A stretch of 8,551 nt of DNA, taken from assembly GCA_002483865.1 (NCBI GenBank), contig DLIT01000117.1:38471-47021 (forward strand), read 5' to 3'. The stretch's first letter is position 1. Every line of letters begins with the position of its first letter. Below are positions 6,392 to 8,551 of the stretch, one piece after another. Below the pieces are notes generated by a model. The model was not told where the DNA came from. It was given only the letters and a program-made list of their open reading frames with translations, and did no database searches. The translations under genes and the position numbers were made by a program. The stretch is from Brevundimonas sp. UBA7635. GTDB lineage: Bacteria > Pseudomonadota > Alphaproteobacteria > Caulobacterales > Caulobacteraceae.

Positions 6392-7554
6392 GCACCGTCG
6401 ATCAGCCTGTTAATATCCTTCTGGTCGATGACCTCGAAGAGAACCTCGTCGCTCTGGAAGCTCTGCTCGCCAAGGAAGATGTGACCTGTTTAAAGGCCCG
6501 ATCCGGGGATGAGGCGCTGGAGCTTCTTCTGGTGCATGACGTGGCGCTGGCCTTGCTGGATGTGCAGATGCCCATGATGGACGGCTTCCAGCTCGCGGAG
6601 TTCATGCGGGGCAATGTAAATGCGCGCGACATCCCGCTCATCTTCCTGACGGCAGGAAGTGCCGATCTGTCCCGTCGTTTCCGAGGCTATGAGGCCGGTG
6701 CAGTGGACTTCATTCAGAAGCCCATCGAGGCCGACATTCTGCGTAGCAAGGCCCGGGTTTTTATCGAGCTCTACCGAAACAAGCGCAAAATCATGAGCCA
6801 GTGCGAGGAGTTGGAAGACTTAGCCAATGCGCTGCGCACCGCCGACCGACGCAAGAACGAGTTTATTGCAGTTCTGGGCCACGAACTTCGCAATCCGATT
6901 ATGGCCCTGACGGCAGGTTTCCGGCTTTTGGAAAAAACCAACGACCAAGACCGCCAGCTGGCCCTTCACGAACGTATGAAGGTCCAGACCCGACATCTGT
7001 CACGACTGGTCGAGGATCTCCTGGATATCGCCCGTATCGATCAGGGCAAGATCTCGCTGAATCCGGAAAAGGTCAGCCTTCAGGACGTCATCCAGTCAGC
7101 CGTGGACATCGCTATGCCAAAGATGGAGGCGGGGCAGCATAACCTAACGATCGAGGCTCCCGAACAGACCATATGGCTGGACGGTGACTTCACGCGCCTG
7201 TCCCAGATTGTCAGCAATCTCCTGACCAACGCCGCCAAATATACGCCCATCCAGGGCAAGGTCTATCTCGATGCAACGGCTGACGGGAAGCAGGTGCGCA
7301 TAGCGGTCAAGGATAACGGCATCGGCATCCTGCACGAAGCCCGCGACTATATCTTTGACCTGTTCGCCCAGTCCAAAGGCCCTGATCACCGCGCCCGAGA
7401 CGGTTTGGGTATCGGACTGGCTTTGGTAAAACAGCTGGTGGACATGCACCACGGCACCATCGAGGTGCAGAGCGACGGCCTGGGCAAAGGTAGTTGCTTT
7501 ACTGTGCGGATGCCTATCGTAATCGAAAGGGCACCTCAGGCTTCAACGTGTTGA
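6388..7554 (+). CDS. Soluble receiver-histidine kinase (REC-HisKA-HATPase)
   Basis: The 388-aa protein has no membrane segment. The N-terminal receiver (about 8-125) has the acidic pair Asp14/Asp15, phospho-Asp58 in ALLDVQMPMMDG, Thr88 and Lys111 in IQKP, all canonical. A short helical linker (about 126-155) leads to HisKA with His165 in LGHELRNPI. HATPase_c follows with Asn281 in the N box (SNLLTNAAKYT), Asp309 in KDNGIGI and GLGIGLALV as the last glycine box. All residues needed for both receiver and kinase function are present. Kinases with an N-terminal receiver are usually switched by phosphate from another kinase, and the hybrid kinase at the head of the operon is the obvious candidate. 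This H-box is the HisKA type, not the HWE/HisKA_2 type used by the known PhyR kinases. Start ATG overlaps the cheB stop (ATGA); no strong Shine-Dalgarno sequence is visible, consistent with coupling. Confidence 0.93.
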   Translation: MSTVDQPVNILLVDDLEENLVALEALLAKEDVTCLKARSGDEALELLLVHDVALALLDVQMPMMDGFQLAEFMRGNVNARDIPLIFLTAGSADLSRRFRGYEAGAVDFIQKPIEADILRSKARVFIELYRNKRKIMSQCEELEDLANALRTADRRKNEFIAVLGHELRNPIMALTAGFRLLEKTNDQDRQLALHERMKVQTRHLSRLVEDLLDIARIDQGKISLNPEKVSLQDVIQSAVDIAMPKMEAGQHNLTIEAPEQTIWLDGDFTRLSQIVSNLLTNAAKYTPIQGKVYLDATADGKQVRIAVKDNGIGILHEARDYIFDLFAQSKGPDHRARDGLGIGLALVKQLVDMHHGTIEVQSDGLGKGSCFTVRMPIVIERAPQASTC

Positions 7555-7559
7555 AGCTT
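7538..7559 (+). repeat. Hairpin overlapping the stop codon of the last operon gene
   Basis: GCTTCAAC (7540-7547) and GTTGAAGC (7550-7557) are perfect complements with GT between them, and A7538-T7559 plus a G-T pair extend the stem to about 10 bp. The kinase stop codon TGA (7552-7554) lies inside. No T-run follows on either side, so it is not a standard intrinsic terminator; it may protect the mRNA 3' end or help end transcription with other factors. Confidence 0.45.
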
Positions 7560-7677
7560 AAGGAAAAGTGCTGGGTATCGGCATTTCTGGCATCCCGGGA
7601 CGGTCAACATGATTGTTGGCCGGCGCTATCGCCAGGCTTTCATTACAGGTTCGGACCACGGGATGCCCAACGGTCTT

Positions 7678-7716
7678 CCAAAAATAAGGCCGCCTTCCCC
7701 GTTGAGGACGACGGCC
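7678..7716 (-). terminator. Intrinsic terminator of the TonB-dependent receptor gene
   Basis: Read on the minus strand, bases 7716-7688 fold into a 13-position stem with a single G/A mismatch and an AAC loop, closed by GGCCG and CGGCC. It is followed directly by TTATTTTT (7687-7680). The stem begins 22 nt after the receptor stop codon at 7739. On the plus strand no T-run follows, so it acts mainly for the minus-strand gene. Confidence 0.85.
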
Positions 7717-7738
7717 CAGGTTCAGTGGGGATGCGTGT

Positions 7739-8551
7739 TCAGTAGGCGAAGGATAGATTAAGGCCAAAGGTCCGCGGTCGGCCCGCAAAGCGAACGGCCA
7801 GGTTCGCGTTCGAGGATACCGAGGTCCAGTAGTACTGATCGGTGATGTTGCGGCCCCACAGGTTCAGCTTCCACTTGCCGCCCAGGTCATAGAGCCCGAT
7901 CGAGCCGTTCAGGGTACCAAAGGCGTCGATTTCAAACAGTGGCCCCTCGCTGAGGTCAGAAGCCGTCTCTGATTGCCAACGATAGTTCACCGTGCCCTGA
8001 AGACCCAGGCTTTCGCTGACCGGGGCGTCATAGCTGGCCGTGACACTGGCCTGCCATTCGGGGCTGTTGGGGAAGGGAATGCCGTCGTAGAGCTGGGGCA
8101 GCCCGTTGGCATTAGTACCCTGATAGTTGATCACCTCGGTGTGCAGACGGGTGGCAGCGACATTCAGGGTGAGGGCTTCGGTCAAACGCCAGGTCGCCTC
8201 TGCATCAATGCCATAGGCCTTGGATTCCGGCACGTTCTGCAGGCGGCGCAGGGCCGTGTAGATCGGGTCGGCGAAATAGACCGAAATCTGCTTGTCCGTA
8301 TAGTCATAGTAGAAGCCCGCAACATTCAACTGAATGCGGCCATCGGCCAGGCCCGACTTGACCCCCAGTTCATAGGCCAGCATTTTTTCCTGAAGCGCCG
8401 GCTCGTTCTGGGTCGAGACGTTGGCCGCATTGATCGGTGTATTGCCAGCCTTGTAGCCCTCGGAGATAGAGCCATAGACCAGGGTCTCGGGCGAGGCCTT
8501 CCAGTCCAGCCCCAGTCGCCAGCCCACGTTTTCCTCATCGATCTCGTGGCG
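7739..8551 (-). CDS. TonB-dependent outer-membrane receptor, C-terminal part (5' end outside window)
   Basis: The frame is open to the window edge, giving the last 270 residues of a protein that is normally 700-900 aa. It shows alternating beta-strand patterns of a 22-strand barrel, with typical segments: VYGSISEGYKAG, LAYELGVKSGLADGRIQLNVAGFYYDYTDKQI, YGIDAEATWRLTEALTLNVAA and the C-terminal WGRNITDQYYW followed by PRTFGLNLSFAY. The last strand ends in an aromatic residue, the usual Bam recognition signal. Such receptors import siderophores, heme, glycans or other large ligands using TonB-ExbBD energy. The plug domain is outside the window, so the ligand cannot be judged. A strong terminator follows. 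The gene converges on the kinase operon and need not be linked to it in function. Confidence 0.92.
   Translation of the reverse strand, partial: RHEIDEENVGWRLGLDWKASPETLVYGSISEGYKAGNTPINAANVSTQNEPALQEKMLAYELGVKSGLADGRIQLNVAGFYYDYTDKQISVYFADPIYTALRRLQNVPESKAYGIDAEATWRLTEALTLNVAATRLHTEVINYQGTNANGLPQLYDGIPFPNSPEWQASVTASYDAPVSESLGLQGTVNYRWQSETASDLSEGPLFEIDAFGTLNGSIGLYDLGGKWKLNLWGRNITDQYYWTSVSSNANLAVRFAGRPRTFGLNLSFAY

Noticed and set aside
1534..7554. A canonical chemotaxis cluster
   Set aside because: CheR and a CheB domain are present, but there is no receptor, CheA, CheW or CheY, and both kinases are HisKA sensor-type proteins.

Overview
The window looks like chromosomal DNA of a GC-rich alphaproteobacterium. 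A Caulobacterales or sphingomonad-type organism would fit, but that is inference. The grounds are strong G/C bias at third codon positions, a SusC-unrelated TonB-dependent receptor of the kind these groups carry in many copies, and a near-perfect promoter for the alphaproteobacterial general-stress sigma factor EcfG (GGAAC, 16 nt, CGTT).

Layout. Bases 3-71 (+) hold the last 22 codons of an unidentified gene, followed by about 260 nt without a convincing gene. A glutathione S-transferase-like gene lies on the minus strand (329-1045). A 0.46-kb region (1076-1533) separates it from a divergent operon. This region carries the EcfG-type promoter facing right, a weaker one-mismatch copy facing left towards the GST gene, and a coding-like fragment of unknown identity. 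The plus-strand operon fills 1534-7554 with four tightly packed genes: a membrane CHASE3-GAF hybrid histidine kinase with three receiver domains; a CheR-type protein methyltransferase; a CheB-type methylesterase that consists only of its catalytic domain; and a second kinase with an N-terminal receiver. Both later junctions are ATGA stop/start overlaps and the first is a 4-16 nt overlap, so the genes are probably translationally coupled. After a short spacer with a strong minus-strand terminator comes the C-terminal part of a TonB-dependent receptor (7739-8551, minus), convergent with the operon.

How the genes may work together. The membrane kinase would sense a signal through its periplasmic CHASE3 domain and cytoplasmic GAF domain, then pass phosphate through its receivers. 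The soluble receiver-kinase encoded last is a plausible partner in the same relay. CheR and CheB would add and remove methyl groups on glutamates, but the window holds no chemoreceptor, CheA or CheW. The substrate is therefore open. The long Glu/Gln-rich coiled coil in the hybrid kinase is a candidate, because a similar coil links domains in natural CheB-CheR-kinase fusion proteins. No DNA-binding output regulator and no separate Hpt protein are visible. The EcfG-type promoter suggests the whole module is made under general stress.
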